A stretch of DNA of 64,000 bases, from positions 186,001-250,000 of the forward strand of contig JAOPGA020001235.1 of NCBI GenBank assembly GCA_026419775.2, written 5' to 3'. The stretch comes from Acrasis kona (Eukaryota; Heterolobosea; Eutetramitea; Acrasida; Acrasidae). Below the pieces are notes generated by a model. That model did not search any database. It saw nothing but the letters and a program-made list of their open reading frames with translations, and was not told where the DNA came from. Positions 12,101 through 24,160 of this stretch are shown here, one piece after another (the stretch's first letter is position 1; every line of letters starts with the position of its first letter). Made by a program: the position numbers and the translations under genes.

Positions 12101-14359
12101 GATGAGGAATTAAATAAACTTCCAAAACAATTATATGCTTCACAACTCTTTCCATAATAACCATTGTTGCAAGAACATACACCAGGAGATACGCAAGTAC
12201 CGTTTCTAGAACATACATTTGTAGAATTAAATAACGATCCGTAGCATTGATAGGCATCGCATTGTTGTCCATAATAACCATTCTTGCAATTACAATTGTT
12301 TGGTGCCACACAACTACCATTTGTGGAACAGACGCGACTAGAATTATAAATAGTTCCATAACATTGGTAGGCCTCGCATTGTAAACCATAATAACCGTTC
12401 TTACAACTGCAGTTATCAGGAGAGATGCAAGTACCATTAGAAGAGCACACACGAGAGTTATTAAAGACAACACCATAACAATTATAAGCGTCGCATTGAG
12501 CACCGTAATAACCGGATTTACAATTACATGTGTTTGGAGCCACGCAGGTACCGTTGCCGGAGCAACCAGCATTACTCGTGTACAATGAATTATAACAATT
12601 GAAGAATTCACAATTACTTCCATAATATCCGTTTTTGCAGGCACATTGGTTTGGACTTATACATGTACCATTTCTTGAACATACATTGGTGGAGTTGAAA
12701 ATGACATTATTGCATTGGTAAGCCTCGCATCGCTGGCCATAGTAACCGGCGTTGCAATTACAAGTGTTTGGGGCCACGCAGGTACCGTTGCCGGAGCAAC
12801 CAGCGTTACTCGTGTACAATGAATTATAACAATTGAAGGATTCGCAATTATTTCCGTAATAATTTGGCTTGCAACTACAAGTATTCGGAGCCGTACAAGT
12901 ACCATTTCCAGAACATGCTTTGGTGGAGTTGGATAGATTACCGTAACAGGAGTACGTTTCACAATTAGATCCAGAATAACCATTTCTACAATCACAGTAA
13001 TCAGGAGATACGCAACTTCCACCTCCGGAACAAACACTTGTTGAATTGTAGATTTTACCGAAACAATTAAATGCTTCACATTGTTGACCATAATAACCAT
13101 CGCTACAAGAGCAACGATCAGGACTTGTACAATTACCACGACCAGAGCACACGGAAGTATCGTTGGGTAACTTACCATAGCAGTTATAGTCGGTACAACT
13201 CGGTCCATAATAACCATCTTGACATTGACAATCCGATCCAGAATAACCACTATTGCATGTGCATGAATTTGCATTCGTGCATTGACCTCTACCATTGCAG
13301 ACCGTTGGATCGGTATAATTCTTTCCGTTACATTGGAGCACTTGGCAGTTATTACCTCCGTGACCACTGCTGCAGGCGCAGGTATTGTAAGCCGTGCACT
13401 TACCATATGAGGAACAGACGTTGGTTGAGTTATAGTTGACACCATAACAATCATATGCCTCACAGTTGGGACCATAGAACGGCGAAGTGCACGAACACTT
13501 GTTGGCGGCATAGCAGGTACCTCTTCCGGAGCACACGCCTGGAGACCCAGTTGGGGTGCCGTAGCAATCATAAATTGTGCAGTTGGGACCGTAGTATGGA
13601 GTGTTACAGACGCATCCGGTGCCTAATTGTTGAACGTATAATCCAAGACCATACAGATAACTTCCCGTGTATCCGAAGAAACCCCAAAGAGATTCTCCTT
13701 TCTGGAGTGTGTAGTTGTAACTTGAGCCTCCTTGATTTCCTGTGGAATAGTATGTTCTTCCCCATGACGTGGTACAGACGATACTGTTAACGTATCCTCC
13801 TACGTAAATTGTTATGCTAGCGAAATCTTCGCCCTTGTTGAGTGCGAAAGATCCTTGGCCACCACCAGCAGTGGGGTATCTCTGACTAACATAACTTCCT
13901 GCTTGAAACTTGCATGAATCCTGCCAGCTACCTACATTGGGTTAAATTGAATTGAAAATTGAAGCATTACCTCCCCAAAATAACAACGTATCTACGGGTA
14001 CTTGTGCGTTTGAGTCGCTAAAGTAGGCGTTTCCTGTCCCGGCAGCGGAGATAAATGGTCCATAGCTTTTCAAAACTGGAGGGTAACAACGACCCTGGCC
14101 ACCACATACATTCGCGTCAGTTGATAATTGACCTTTCGTAAAGTTAGTGCTTGGCTTTCAAGGATCTGTTCTTACCATTACACATGTAGGCCTGACAGTA
14201 CGTTCCCACGAAACCATAATTACACTTGCAGGTGTCCGTGGCAATACATGTTCCATTACCAGAGCATACTTGTGTACTATTGGACTCTATTCCATTGCAT
14301 GTGTAAGCCACAGCGTACTTTAATATAAATATAATGAGGATCAAGTTCAACGCCCTCAT
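3106..14359 (-). CDS. Giant jacalin-like lectin / EGF-repeat transmembrane protein
   Basis: Three exons: 14359-14176, 14131-13971 region (14132-13971) and 13931-3106, with introns of 43 and 39 nt; together 3,723 residues. Order: signal peptide (about 1-18), one EGF-like unit, a jacalin-like lectin domain at about 85-218 (GGGQGSFAL, then [12 protein letters not shown] near its end), roughly 85 eight-cysteine EGF-like units of about 37 residues, a Pro/Thr stalk, a membrane span (about 3653-3685) and a 38-residue tail starting KRRRK. Most EGF units carry two N-glycosylation sequons (NST and NGT). Jacalin domains bind sugars and EGF arrays act as rigid rods, so adhesion or particle recognition at the cell surface is inferred. 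The tail has two Tyr with acidic flanks but no true ITAM. Exon 1 was chosen because it supplies the only signal peptide and joins in frame. Confidence 0.85.
3885..4412 (-). repeat. Pro/Thr-coding hexanucleotide repeat (stalk of the giant EGF protein)
   Basis: A degenerate array of six-base units coding Thr-Pro, with Asp, Glu or Ala at intervals. It forms the extended, probably O-glycosylated stalk between the last EGF-like unit and the membrane-proximal domain. The sense strand is C/T/A-rich and almost free of G. Confidence 0.85.
5161..11750 (-). repeat. Six near-identical ~350-bp blocks inside the EGF array
   Basis: A three-unit EGF block (containing [12 protein letters not shown] and [20 protein letters not shown]) recurs at about 5161-5520, 6550-6910, 7937-8290, 8977-9325, 9541-9895 and 11397-11750. 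The blocks match far more closely at DNA level, third codon positions included, than the EGF units between them. This points to recent segmental duplication or gene conversion. One unit of each block is a shortened EGF (Cys-Phe-Gly-Asn-Gln-Cys), which makes the block easy to recognise. Confidence 0.85.
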
Positions 14360-15010
14360 GTTTGTTATTGTTGAAAAATTTAGAGAACTTCCCTATGACA
14401 CCTGTCAGAGGTTATTATTTCGCTGTCAAGTATTTGGAAAATTTGTCGGTTAAAAGATCCTCAAAGTAATTGTGCTCGTCCGCAAATATTCCCTGAATAC
14501 TGAAAATAGTCTTTTAGAGCAGAAAAAAGATTCATTCCGATAATTTAATTATTTATTAATATCAAGTCCCTTCAACGCAATATTTATCAAAGTATATCAT
14601 GGGGTTGCTGTGTGTGTTGACGCGCTATTGTTGAAAAGTAGGTTTGTCGAAATAGAACGGTCGGATACTGGTCCGATATCTACTTTTTTATCTGGTGGGT
14701 TTAGTTATTTTATCCGTGCTGATGCAAAGTCTCAATAAGGGAGGTTAATCCGGTGACATTAAAAATGGATTAAGAAGTATTGTAAAAACAATATTCCTGC
14801 AACTCGGTTGGATGTGAACAACATACACGTTCAGTCTAAGGTTCTGAACTATAGACTTTCCAATGGGAACAAAAGAAAATATAAGGAACGTAGTCGCTAC
14901 AGTCACTGAATTCTATTTACCTGCATTGAGTGTTATCGACAAGAATTTTATGAACACTTGAATTACATTTAGAATGTAAACAAATAAAAAGCATTCACAA
15001 TATCGGAGAA
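14360..15010. other. Intergenic, about 650 bp
   Basis: Upstream of the giant EGF gene and downstream of the cytochrome b561 gene, so it holds the promoter of the former. It is AT-rich with short T/A runs. No coding exon, tRNA or clear repeat is recognised. Confidence 0.5.
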
Positions 15011-15502
15011 TTAACCAAAAATTTCATCCAAATTTTGTGTATCCGAAGAAAGTAGAACAACAAGTTTATTATAGCCAAAATAACAATTGAGTATCGCGGC
15101 GAAAAGCAGGCAATATCCTATTTTTTTGTGTAGATTAATGTAGATTGGCGGTGTGACGTCTTTGGAATTTAATTGTAGTAATGGAGAGGAGATTCCAAGG
15201 AAAGGGACCACTATAGAAGAAATAGTGTACAAAATATATCCAATCAATCCATGGGTACTAGTAAAGTGTGGCTTCGACATACGTTCGATCATAAAAAAGG
15301 ACGAAGAAACACCGACAGTTGCCATTACTAAGGATGCGATTGCCGAAAGAGTATGAATTGATAGCCAGGATCGTAAAGTATACTCAGTTTTTGTGTTGTG
15401 CTTGAATCTTCTCCTAAAATACCGCGCGACAAAAATACCTGCTCCTATGATAAATGTGAAGGACACCATACATGTCACGTGTATTGCGAGTAGGATGTTC
15501 AT
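15011..15502 (-). CDS. Cytochrome b561-type transmembrane protein
   Basis: 163 residues from the ATG at 15502. The frame stays open a further 24 bases to a GTG, which I do not use. Four hydrophobic helices carry His at 8, 50, 84 and 125 in contexts typical of the b561 core (WLSIHTLSA, STHGLIGY, NLHKKIGY). In this family paired His bind two haems and move electrons across a membrane, usually from ascorbate or to ferric iron. The classical protein has six helices; this one is shorter and resembles the b561 half of DOMON-b561 proteins, but no DOMON domain is encoded nearby. An unrecognised upstream exon cannot be excluded. Membrane location and substrate are unknown. Confidence 0.65.
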   Translation of the reverse strand: MNILLAIHVTCMVSFTFIIGAGIFVARYFRRRFKHNTKTEYTLRSWLSIHTLSAIASLVMATVGVSSSFFMIERMSKPHFTSTHGLIGYILYTISSIVVPFLGISSPLLQLNSKDVTPPIYINLHKKIGYCLLFAAILNCYFGYNKLVVLLSSDTQNLDEIFG

Positions 15503-15884
15503 GAAGTTTTTGTAAACAAGGTGCACTATTTTTTGGATTGTGGCGACAGCAAGTTTATAACGTACGTTAACTGTATAGTTTTTATAGGTATATCTAAATG
15601 CAATAAAGTAGGGCAGAGATAGAACAAAACTAGGAGCTCTGATAATTTAGCATCATTCCAACAGCATTCACAACAGAACTTCGACACCGATTGACATGTC
15701 ATAAACTTTAAAAATCTCAAGTCTTCTATTTTATCGGCAGATTCCTGACGTCTGCAGGAGGAACATCCTCTTGCGATTAGAGAGATATTAAGTAATACCC
15801 ATCAAGTACAGAGTGGAATCAAATAATATTCTAGAATTCAATGAAACATAAGTACACTTTAAATGTCGACCTGAGGCCAATTTA
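15503..15884. other. Intergenic, about 380 bp
   Basis: Between the b561 start and the stop of the RWP-RK gene. A 64-codon open frame is present on the minus strand but shows no domain and no in-phase splice to b561. Nothing else is recognised. Confidence 0.4.
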
Positions 15885-16265
15885 TTAATACATTATAATC
15901 TTTACATCGTTCATTGTATACTTCTCTGTTGTTAGACCAAATATCCCAAGGATAAACTCAGGTGTTTTGTCAAGTATCGAATCGCACTTGGCTTCCTCTT
16001 CATTTAGATAATAATACACGTATGATTTTTTTTGTTTGTCTGTAAGGGATTGATATGGCCATCTTTTGCCTGGCTCTCCATTTTCTCTGCACAATTGATA
16101 GTACCTTCTCTTTAACGATGATAGCGAGACGCCTAGTAACAATGCAGCCACAGGTTGTGGTGAGTTATAGAATCTACTTATTTCTTCTTTTGTTAGCGCG
16201 GCTAGTCTTCGTCTTTTCGATAATGAATAAGTGGTCGCTATCGCTGTCTTACTACGCTTTGTCAT
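15885..16265 (-). CDS. Small RWP-RK domain protein (first of two)
   Basis: 126 residues from the ATG at 16265; the open frame extends a little upstream only through a TTG. The central part matches an RWP-RK DNA-binding domain: a helix with AALLLGVS, then SLKRRYYQLCREN and the signature RWPY. RWP-RK proteins are transcription factors of plants, slime moulds and some other protists, controlling nitrogen responses or gamete fate in plants and algae. The protein is little more than the domain with a basic N-terminus (TKRSK, SKRRR) that may serve as nuclear signal. The usual RK after RWPY is replaced here by QS, so DNA binding is inferred, not certain. A related protein lies at 30502-30846. Confidence 0.7.
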   Translation of the reverse strand: MTKRSKTAIATTYSLSKRRRLAALTKEEISRFYNSPQPVAALLLGVSLSSLKRRYYQLCRENGEPGKRWPYQSLTDKQKKSYVYYYLNEEEAKCDSILDKTPEFILGIFGLTTEKYTMNDVKIIMY

Positions 16266-16488
16266 GTTTGTGTCTGGGAAATTAATTATCAAAAGTACTC
16301 ACATGCAGCAATCTGAACCGTACACTAATATTGGTTTTACCATCTTAAATTGTATAAAGCATCCATAATTCGGTTGTAATCTGCATCTAAAATGGATATA
16401 AGGCTTCCACTGTGAGCATAAAACGCATTTCAGAAATGCTCGAATGGATCGGGATTATTGGTAACCAATAAGAACAAAAATTAAATAA

Positions 16489-19400
16489 TTAATTACTTTT
16501 AATCTTCCACCTGTGTTGCTCGCACATTTTGTTAATCACATCTATATTGTCCGACCTCATCAACCAGCTCCTTGCATCCGCATTACTAGAACCACAAACT
16601 TGCGTAATACAAACCACACACGCAAACGTCACGGCTGGCTTCTGCATCCTCTCCATTATATTATTCAACATATAAGATAGCGATGCTTCATTTCTTTCTT
16701 TTTTCAAGTCATCGCTCATATTCATCAACCACTTCCATGTATTCAACACTCTACTCTTCTCCAACACCTCGGCAGTGGTGGGCTCCTTGGATCGACTGGC
16801 AGGATACTGAGCATCGCACTCCATACACAGCGCATCCACCACACATTGCATCACAAAGTCGCTCTCGCTGGCATTATCTCTACACAAGAACATGAACAAA
16901 TCACGAGTCGGCTCCGATCCAAATTGCTCTCTTGCCAAGCTAGTCAAGAAGTTTCTATCCATCAAACTGGCCCTACAATCAGCAGGCAATCGGTGCTCAG
17001 CTCTCCTCACCAACACTCCCAACAAATCTACCACATACCACAGCACGCTTCGATCCGAGTAATGGTTGCACGTGGCCTTGTTGGTTCCATTCTTGATCAA
17101 CGATATCACCTTGCTCACCATGTACTGATCATAAATTAAATAGATGTAAGGATACTCTCCTCTTCTAGCATAGCACGACAGCGTCCTAAACAACTCTGAA
17201 GTGTTTTTAAAGTACATGCTGGATCGTAGCTCGCCAGAGTCCTCCAGCGTAGATCCAGACATGATTTGCAACAAGCAATCCACATATCTCTTACATACTT
17301 GATTGGTATCTCCATCGCCATCGCACAGCGTGATCATCGACCCACACGTCAACGTGTAAAAGCACACCCTCGTGGTATCGACGGGACACTTTAAGAAGAA
17401 TTCACCGATCCAATCGCCCTCCATTTGAGCATTCAAGAACCATTGGCATTGAACAGGATCTGATTTCAATCTCATCAACAAGTAATCATACCACTTTTGA
17501 ACGTTCTTTTGATTACTCAAAAATCTCGATAAGTAATCCACCACGTATCTTGTACATAGTTTCAAATCCAGTGGCGTATTGTTATTGTTTGGTAAGTGAT
17601 AAAGATCCCAAACCAATCGATCGAATCCATCCCTATGGATCAAGTCCAAAATCATGCTGCTCTGGTTCGTAAATGTCGGCGATGATTTTGTGATTTCCAC
17701 TTTGCTCGCTACGGTGGGCGTGAAGGTATTGGAGTGGAGCGTGCTGGTGCGTTGATAGAACAACATGTAAGCATTATTGGTTCTTCCATTACCACCAAAG
17801 CACTCCTTTTCCAACTCGCTCAAATCGAATCGACTCACGTGAGTATCGTTGAATTCGTACCACCTACCCAAATTTCTCTCTCTATCCATGGCATATGAAT
17901 AATAATGACCTGCATCAGCATTACCCCTGTGCACCAACATGCCCACAAGCGTGTACTTGTAATAATCGGGCGATCGAGGCGGATCGTCGGTTGCATAGGG
18001 CCTCATGTCCATCTCCATATCAAAAGATAACAAATCATTTAATTTTTTATTTCTCATTTGTGACAAATCAAATTCAAATCTTTTCAAATGCAAAATCAAC
18101 ATGTGGGGTAATTCACACAACATGGTCTTTTTGTGAGCATTTACCGATCTGTTTAATTTGTCAGAGTAGTATTGGTTATTGCCATCCAATGTCTCTCCGC
18201 TCACAAATGTGTCCATGCTATCCATCACGCTCTTCTTGTGCTTAACCTCCAATGATAAAATATAAAACTTATCCATGGTATCAGAGTGATATTCTCGATG
18301 ATGATCGCTTTCGTCGTCTGTGTATGTAATTCTGGATAAAATCTTACCTCCGAATACCTTATCTAATATATTACTCTTTGGGGTGTTCTTGAGCGCTCTC
18401 TCCATTTTATCCAAGAACAAGTTAAAGAATTCATTGGCATCTTGTTGAATGTTACAATTGACTATAGATCCATCATAGTCCTTATAAGCTCTACAAAAAT
18501 CTCTAGTGGAAGAGAATGATGATTTGGCCTCTTGTAGCTGGATAAACATTTTTTGCATCTGTAACAATAATTCCATATCGTCTTTATCTGGACCAGAGCG
18601 GATGCTATCGTGATTGAGTTGCACGCCTAATATACCAGAACGGAATGGTGGAGTCATGAAGAATTGTTGTAGTAGTGAATTCATGTAACACGTTGCACCT
18701 TGATTGGTTAATCCAATGTAACCATCTGCAGTGGATGATAGATTACCCATGGGCGATAATGCACTATTTGTGCTTGTATTCACCGATGGATTGATCCACG
18801 CGGGACGATCGCATTCGTCCAATTTCTTTTGGATCACTTCGCACAATACATTTACGTTATGATCACATCCATCGCATAGTTCAATCAATAATGAATAGGC
18901 AGCATCTGTGGAGTTGAGCGTATTGCATTTGGCTTGTTGATGAAACACACAATCGTTCATCAAATAGTAAATCAAATCACATAGAGTTGATTTGTGATTG
19001 GATTGTGATACCAACACTTGTAAACAATCGATCAATCCAATCACCACCAAATCCACTTGATTAGTGTCGCTGTTCTTTAATAACTCTAGTAAAGAATCAA
19101 TCACTCTTCGTTGATGATCGTCTTGGTCATGAACGGTTCTATTCTTTAACATGTATTGCAGTAGTTTGAAGAATTGTGAACAATGAGTTGCATATTGATT
19201 CACTTCCTGTAATAACGATAACATGATGGGTACCAAGTGCCGAGATGATCTCTCCCTCACATGATCACCCAATTCATATAATTGAGTAATGCCCCTATAG
19301 ATATCTTCCCTGATCATATTTGATTTGGTGCGTAACAAAGTGTGATTCAAGAAATCAACTAATTGATTAGATCCACACATGCCAACAATCACCTCCGGAT

Positions 19401-22400
19401 CACGCTTCATGCACAATGATAACAACATGCTGAATTGTTGAATCAATAGGGATCGATTTCCATCGCGATGATGTTGATTATTGTATAGGTATCGATGTTG
19501 ACTGTGTTGATCCACTGCTACTGGTGTTGTTTTTTCTGGTAACAGTAAATACAAGAAGGAACGATCTTCTTCGGCTGGCATTTGGCTAAAACTACGCCTG
19601 GGCACTTGATTGATGATGGTTTTATGGTTGTGATCAATGATGGATTGAATCAATGTGAGTATGGATAGTATCATGTGAGTGATACGATCGGTGGGGCCAT
19701 TAGGTAAGAACTTGATGAGTAATTTAATCAATAGAGTCAAACACTCCTCATGAACGCTTTGTAAATCAATAGGTGGTATCGATAGGAATTGATCCAATAA
19801 ACGAACCATATGATCCACTCCTGATTGATCCATCACGATAGTACTCGATGATGATGCATGGCCATGTGGATTACTAATCAAATCGGTCACCTGTAGAGCA
19901 TACAACAAGTGATGAATCAATTCATGATCCATTGGTAATATTTGATTCCAATCAATAGGAGTGGTTCGAGGATTACTAGTCATTTTTGTAATGGAATCAA
20001 CAATTCTCTTATTGGTTGGTAAGTGTAATAACAACATCCATGCCTTCTCTGCAGGATCATCTCTGATGGGTCCATCCAACATGTTGATGATCAAATTGAA
20101 ATTAACATCTTTGGATAATATGCTGATTGGATCGTTCTCATCGTGTTGTATTTCGCCCAACACAATGGTATTGGAATCCAAATCAGTAACCGTGATGGTA
20201 TCAGATGAAGACGATGAAGAAGAATAAGAAGAAGAAGAGGGTGGAAATAATTCTTGATTCAATAATGCATCTGCTATTTCAGGCACACCCATCATGGTCA
20301 TTTGATTCATGATCCATTCCAATCCAATACTCTTGATGCTCATTTTTCTTACCAACACATCCAAATCACATTCTGATTTTTGATTTGGAACGTGATGAAT
20401 GATGTGTTGATCCAACGCTTGTTGAGCACCCATTCGAACGTAACCATCTCGTTGTGGATCGTGTCGATAACCAATTAATAAAGAAATCGGATGATGATTA
20501 CATTGCTTGCTCACTCTAGATAACATTTGATGAACTTTATCTTGACTACTCATGCTCATGATCAACTTGCATCCATCATTCACGATGGTCACCCTAACAC
20601 GTATAGAATGACCATGGTGATTGGGCGCTGCACCATGTTTATCGTTATCCAAATACCTCACGTAACTCAACAACACATCTAATATTCTAGACGTTTCTTT
20701 TCGATCGCTTGTGGAGTGTAACAAATCAACACACTTTTGTACATGATTGGTTACTTGTTGTGGTTGAGTACCACGGAAGAAATCCAAATACAAAATGGAT
20801 CGATCGCTTACTCTTGCGTCTCTACTGGTTGTAATAATCTTCCACAAGTAATCCATGCCAATGATTGGTTTGGGTGGATTGCTCAATTCGTATCGATCGA
20901 TTCTTACGAGATTGATTGGATTGGGCTCTAATGATGATGTATTTGTGGTCGATGATGATGATGATGATTCAATGATGGGCGCTGTTGATTTGTACATGTT
21001 TGTAATCTTGTTGATCACTCGATCAGGTAAACTATTCTTTTGTTCCTTAACAACTGGAACAGTATCAATGGTCACGTTAATACCATTCGATTCAATGGGA
21101 ACGTATAGAGGCGTAATGGTTTTGTGATGAATGTTAATTGATAAGAAAAAAGTCAAGAACAAATCCAATTCTTGTAATGTAAAGGGAGTGGGATCCAATT
21201 GACAAATCACTTGCTCAAAAAATTGATCGCTCGCTTTATCTTGAAACGGTTCGTCCAGTACACTAGTATCGACCTATTATAAAATATCAAACTGCTGTAT
21301 TAAAAATAAACATACGATGGTTTCGGATGGATGTTGAGCATTATGATGAGAAATGATTTGTGATTGATGATCAGCATCGTTGCGTAATCTCTGAAACCAA
21401 TCTACACAAATGGATTTGTATTTGGAATCAAGGCTTCCCATGTTCCATAACTTGACGCAATGGTCATCATTGAGTGCAATGGATGAATGAGTGATTAATA
21501 ACTTGACGAACGCAAGCGATTGTTTCAAATCATGATGAGTAAATGAGCTCTGTAGATGATGATTAAAAATCAATCATTGTTATATAAACCTTTTGTGATT
21601 CTTGAACGATGCACCCAATGGTTAGGTCCAATAATTTATATTTCTCGTCCCATGCATCAATGGTGCCCCATACGCTCTTTTTTTTCTTCTTCTTCTTGTT
21701 GATGGAGTGTGTTAACAAGATGCACTTTAAGAGATGAATGCTCTCGAATATGAATTGTTGATTGTTCATGTTTTGTATGCACCTGTGCACTTGTGTGTGA
21801 ATACAATGGTCACGTTGTGTGATCTCCTTACTTTTTTACAAATGTTTTTCTGAGCGGTTCGAATTCTTCCTTTTCCAATAAATAATGTAAACACTCTAAT
21901 GCCTTTTTTTTGATTTTTGGTGATGTGATGGTATTTGTACATGTGGCATAGATTACATCCACTCCGTACCACTTTTCTTTTCTGTCCTTGATCTTTTTTG
22001 CGCTCACCACCTAATCATTTAATCAATAATGAACGATTGATCGCTTACTGCTTCAAATGTAAAATCCTTTATAAAATCTAACGCATGAGGGGTGAGTTGT
22101 TGTGGTTCGATTTTTTCGATGCATGTGAAAGTCAAGTTCATGGCGGCAACGCCCATGTGCGGAATGAGCTGCACGATGAGTTCGTAAATGTTCTTTTGTA
22201 CGGATTCATGTTGATCCACTCCACAATTCCATATCAATGTGACATCTTTGGGTCGAAGTCCTTTGTGTTGTTGACATGAAAAAATTAGTATGTTAGCGCA
22301 GTGACGTATGATTTCTTCGTGGACGTTGTTCTCGAAAATGTGTTGCAGAATGTGTTTGTCTTCGATCCATTTTGATAAAAATTTTGTAGTCAACCAACTG

Positions 22401-23779
22401 TTGTTTTGTGGAGGTTGGCTCTGGGTGGTTGATGTAATGAAGGGAAATCCTTTTTTGGGATCCTCCTCCGACGCGTCCTTGATCAAGTTTTTTAGTTGGC
22501 TAAAATGTTAGTGTTAGGATGGACGCTAATGTATTACCTCAACGATGCAACTCTCTGCTCTAATTGTTTCGACGTAGATAATTTGAGAATAACTTCCAGA
22601 GATAATTTATCGCTCACTTCTGTGCACTTGTCGGGCCACTGTCTCCTGATCATTTGATATACCAAATTGACGAATTCTTCAAAGTTCTTCACCGACTCGT
22701 TCTTCATTGTATCGTCGTCCAATTGTGCGATAAACTTGAAAGCATTTTGTTTTACAATGGGTATCAACTCTTCCATCACTTTTGGATTTGTTCCATCTGA
22801 AAATTTGATAAACACACGCAAAAGTCTCCTCATGACAGGCGGTGAGATGTGCTCAGAGTTGAATAGGTTTAATATGAACACGATGCCACCATGCTGGCCA
22901 AAGTAGTTCACGTTCCTTGAAAAGTAACAGCTCAGTTTTTTAATTTTGGGATGCTACATTGTTAATGATGTAGAGCATAATCAAACACTTACAACCGGAG
23001 AACTAAAAACAAATGTCTCATAATTGACATCGTAGTTTGATGTGATGTTATTCTTTTGTAAGGTGCTCAAGTCTTGTTGTGTGAGTTTGTTGTTGACCGC
23101 GTACTTGGAGAGTTCATGGTGATCGTAGAATGGATTTCCTGCTTGTAAAATAATCTCTAGTGTCTCAAGCAGGATGAAAAATTTATCGTCGGTGTCTTTT
23201 TGATCTTTTGTGTGCTGTTTTAAAATTGTTTGATCTGCATTTTGGTCCAATTTTAACTTCTTGATTGTGGTGGACCTATTTTCCAAATCATCTTTATACT
23301 TTGAAACATGATACAAACACAAAAGTATGATGGCCTGCTGTACATCATTGACCGCATCAGTCTCCATAAAAACGTTTAACCTCCTGTACAATGTCAATAA
23401 AATAAAGAATATGAATTCATTACTCTCTAGCTAGTAAGTGTTTGCTAATTCTTGGGGTAAATTTGTACACAAAAAACTCTTCATTTGGTTTTCTATTTTC
23501 GCTTTGTATTGAATCTGCTATTCGTAGTCCTGCCTCGTCAAAAGCCAAATTATCGGAGCTGTATAAAAGAATGATGACTTTGCACAAATCTTCGCATATC
23601 TCTACTAAAGCACTATCACTCAATTCCCGAAAGCTGCTTGAGAGTTGATCCAATCGTCTCTCAAAATGTAGAGGAGAAAGTGACGCAAAATCCATTATAG
23701 AAAACAATTCACAGGCTGGCTGATTCGAATCTGTAAGTCCTTCGACAAACACACCAACTGCGTCACCCTCATAAACCAT
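16489..23779 (-). CDS. USP9X/FAF-type ubiquitin carboxyl-terminal hydrolase
   Basis: Eight exons: 23779-23424, 23383-22993, 22953-22538, 22499-22049, 22010-21832, 21782-21590, 21549-21316 and 21273-16489. All joins are in phase with introns of 38-49 nt, giving about 2,334 residues, close to USP9X size. The USP catalytic domain sits in the last third. The Cys box GLTNQGATCYMNSLL puts the nucleophile at about Cys1602; the His box VHRGNADAGHYYSY puts the base at about His1863, followed by WYEFND. The long N-terminal part is helical and armadillo-like, as in USP9X. The enzyme removes ubiquitin from substrates, in animals controlling endocytosis and protein stability; the substrate here is unknown. 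USP24 and USP34 are less likely alternatives. Poly-Ser runs punctuate the N-terminal half of the last exon. Confidence 0.85.
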
Positions 23780-24160
23780 GATGTCAGTATGTCAAAATTT
23801 TGTAAGGTCCTAAAGCGGAGAAATAACTTTTCTTCGAAACATCAACGAACTCAATCACCCGAAGTCGAATGCTCCGCAAACATATAGAACGGATCGGCTT
23901 TTAGTTGGAATGAATAATCCATGGCGCATCGCTACGAGAGGGGGATTGCTATGACTTGAACTTTTTTACATATCAATCCCCTAAACTTTCGTTCAGGCGT
24001 GTTCTAGCTTTTAATTTGTGAAAGTGCTTTATATTAACTCAAACACTTGCAACCACGTCCAACTTCATACATAGGATAGATAGTTAATGTTTTGGATGGA
24101 CAAGAAAAATTAACAAACGCAGTAGTTACTAGAGTTAAACAATTTATTTCAACAAAAGCT
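23780..24160. other. Intergenic, about 380 bp
   Basis: Upstream of the deubiquitinase and downstream of the CsbD-like gene, both on the minus strand. It presumably holds the deubiquitinase promoter. No coding or RNA feature is recognised. Confidence 0.45.

Noticed and set aside
4803-12644. Several open frames of 140-510 codons in other frames of the giant EGF gene, and 60-80 codon frames on the opposite strand
   Set aside because: They follow from the repetitive, stop-poor coding sequence of the EGF units; they lack domains, and the same opposite-strand frames recur in each duplicated block.
4400-13900. Regularly spaced repeats that could suggest a CRISPR-like array or satellite
   Set aside because: The periodicity is that of about 37-codon EGF units in one open frame, in a eukaryotic gene with introns.
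15526-15720. 64-codon frame upstream of cytochrome b561 as a possible first exon
   Set aside because: A candidate intron joins it to b561 in the wrong phase, and it has no family features.
22931-22992. Suspected phase mismatch between exons 2 and 3 of the deubiquitinase
   Set aside because: Using the acceptor after 22954 the join is in phase and reads through a conserved-looking segment without stops.
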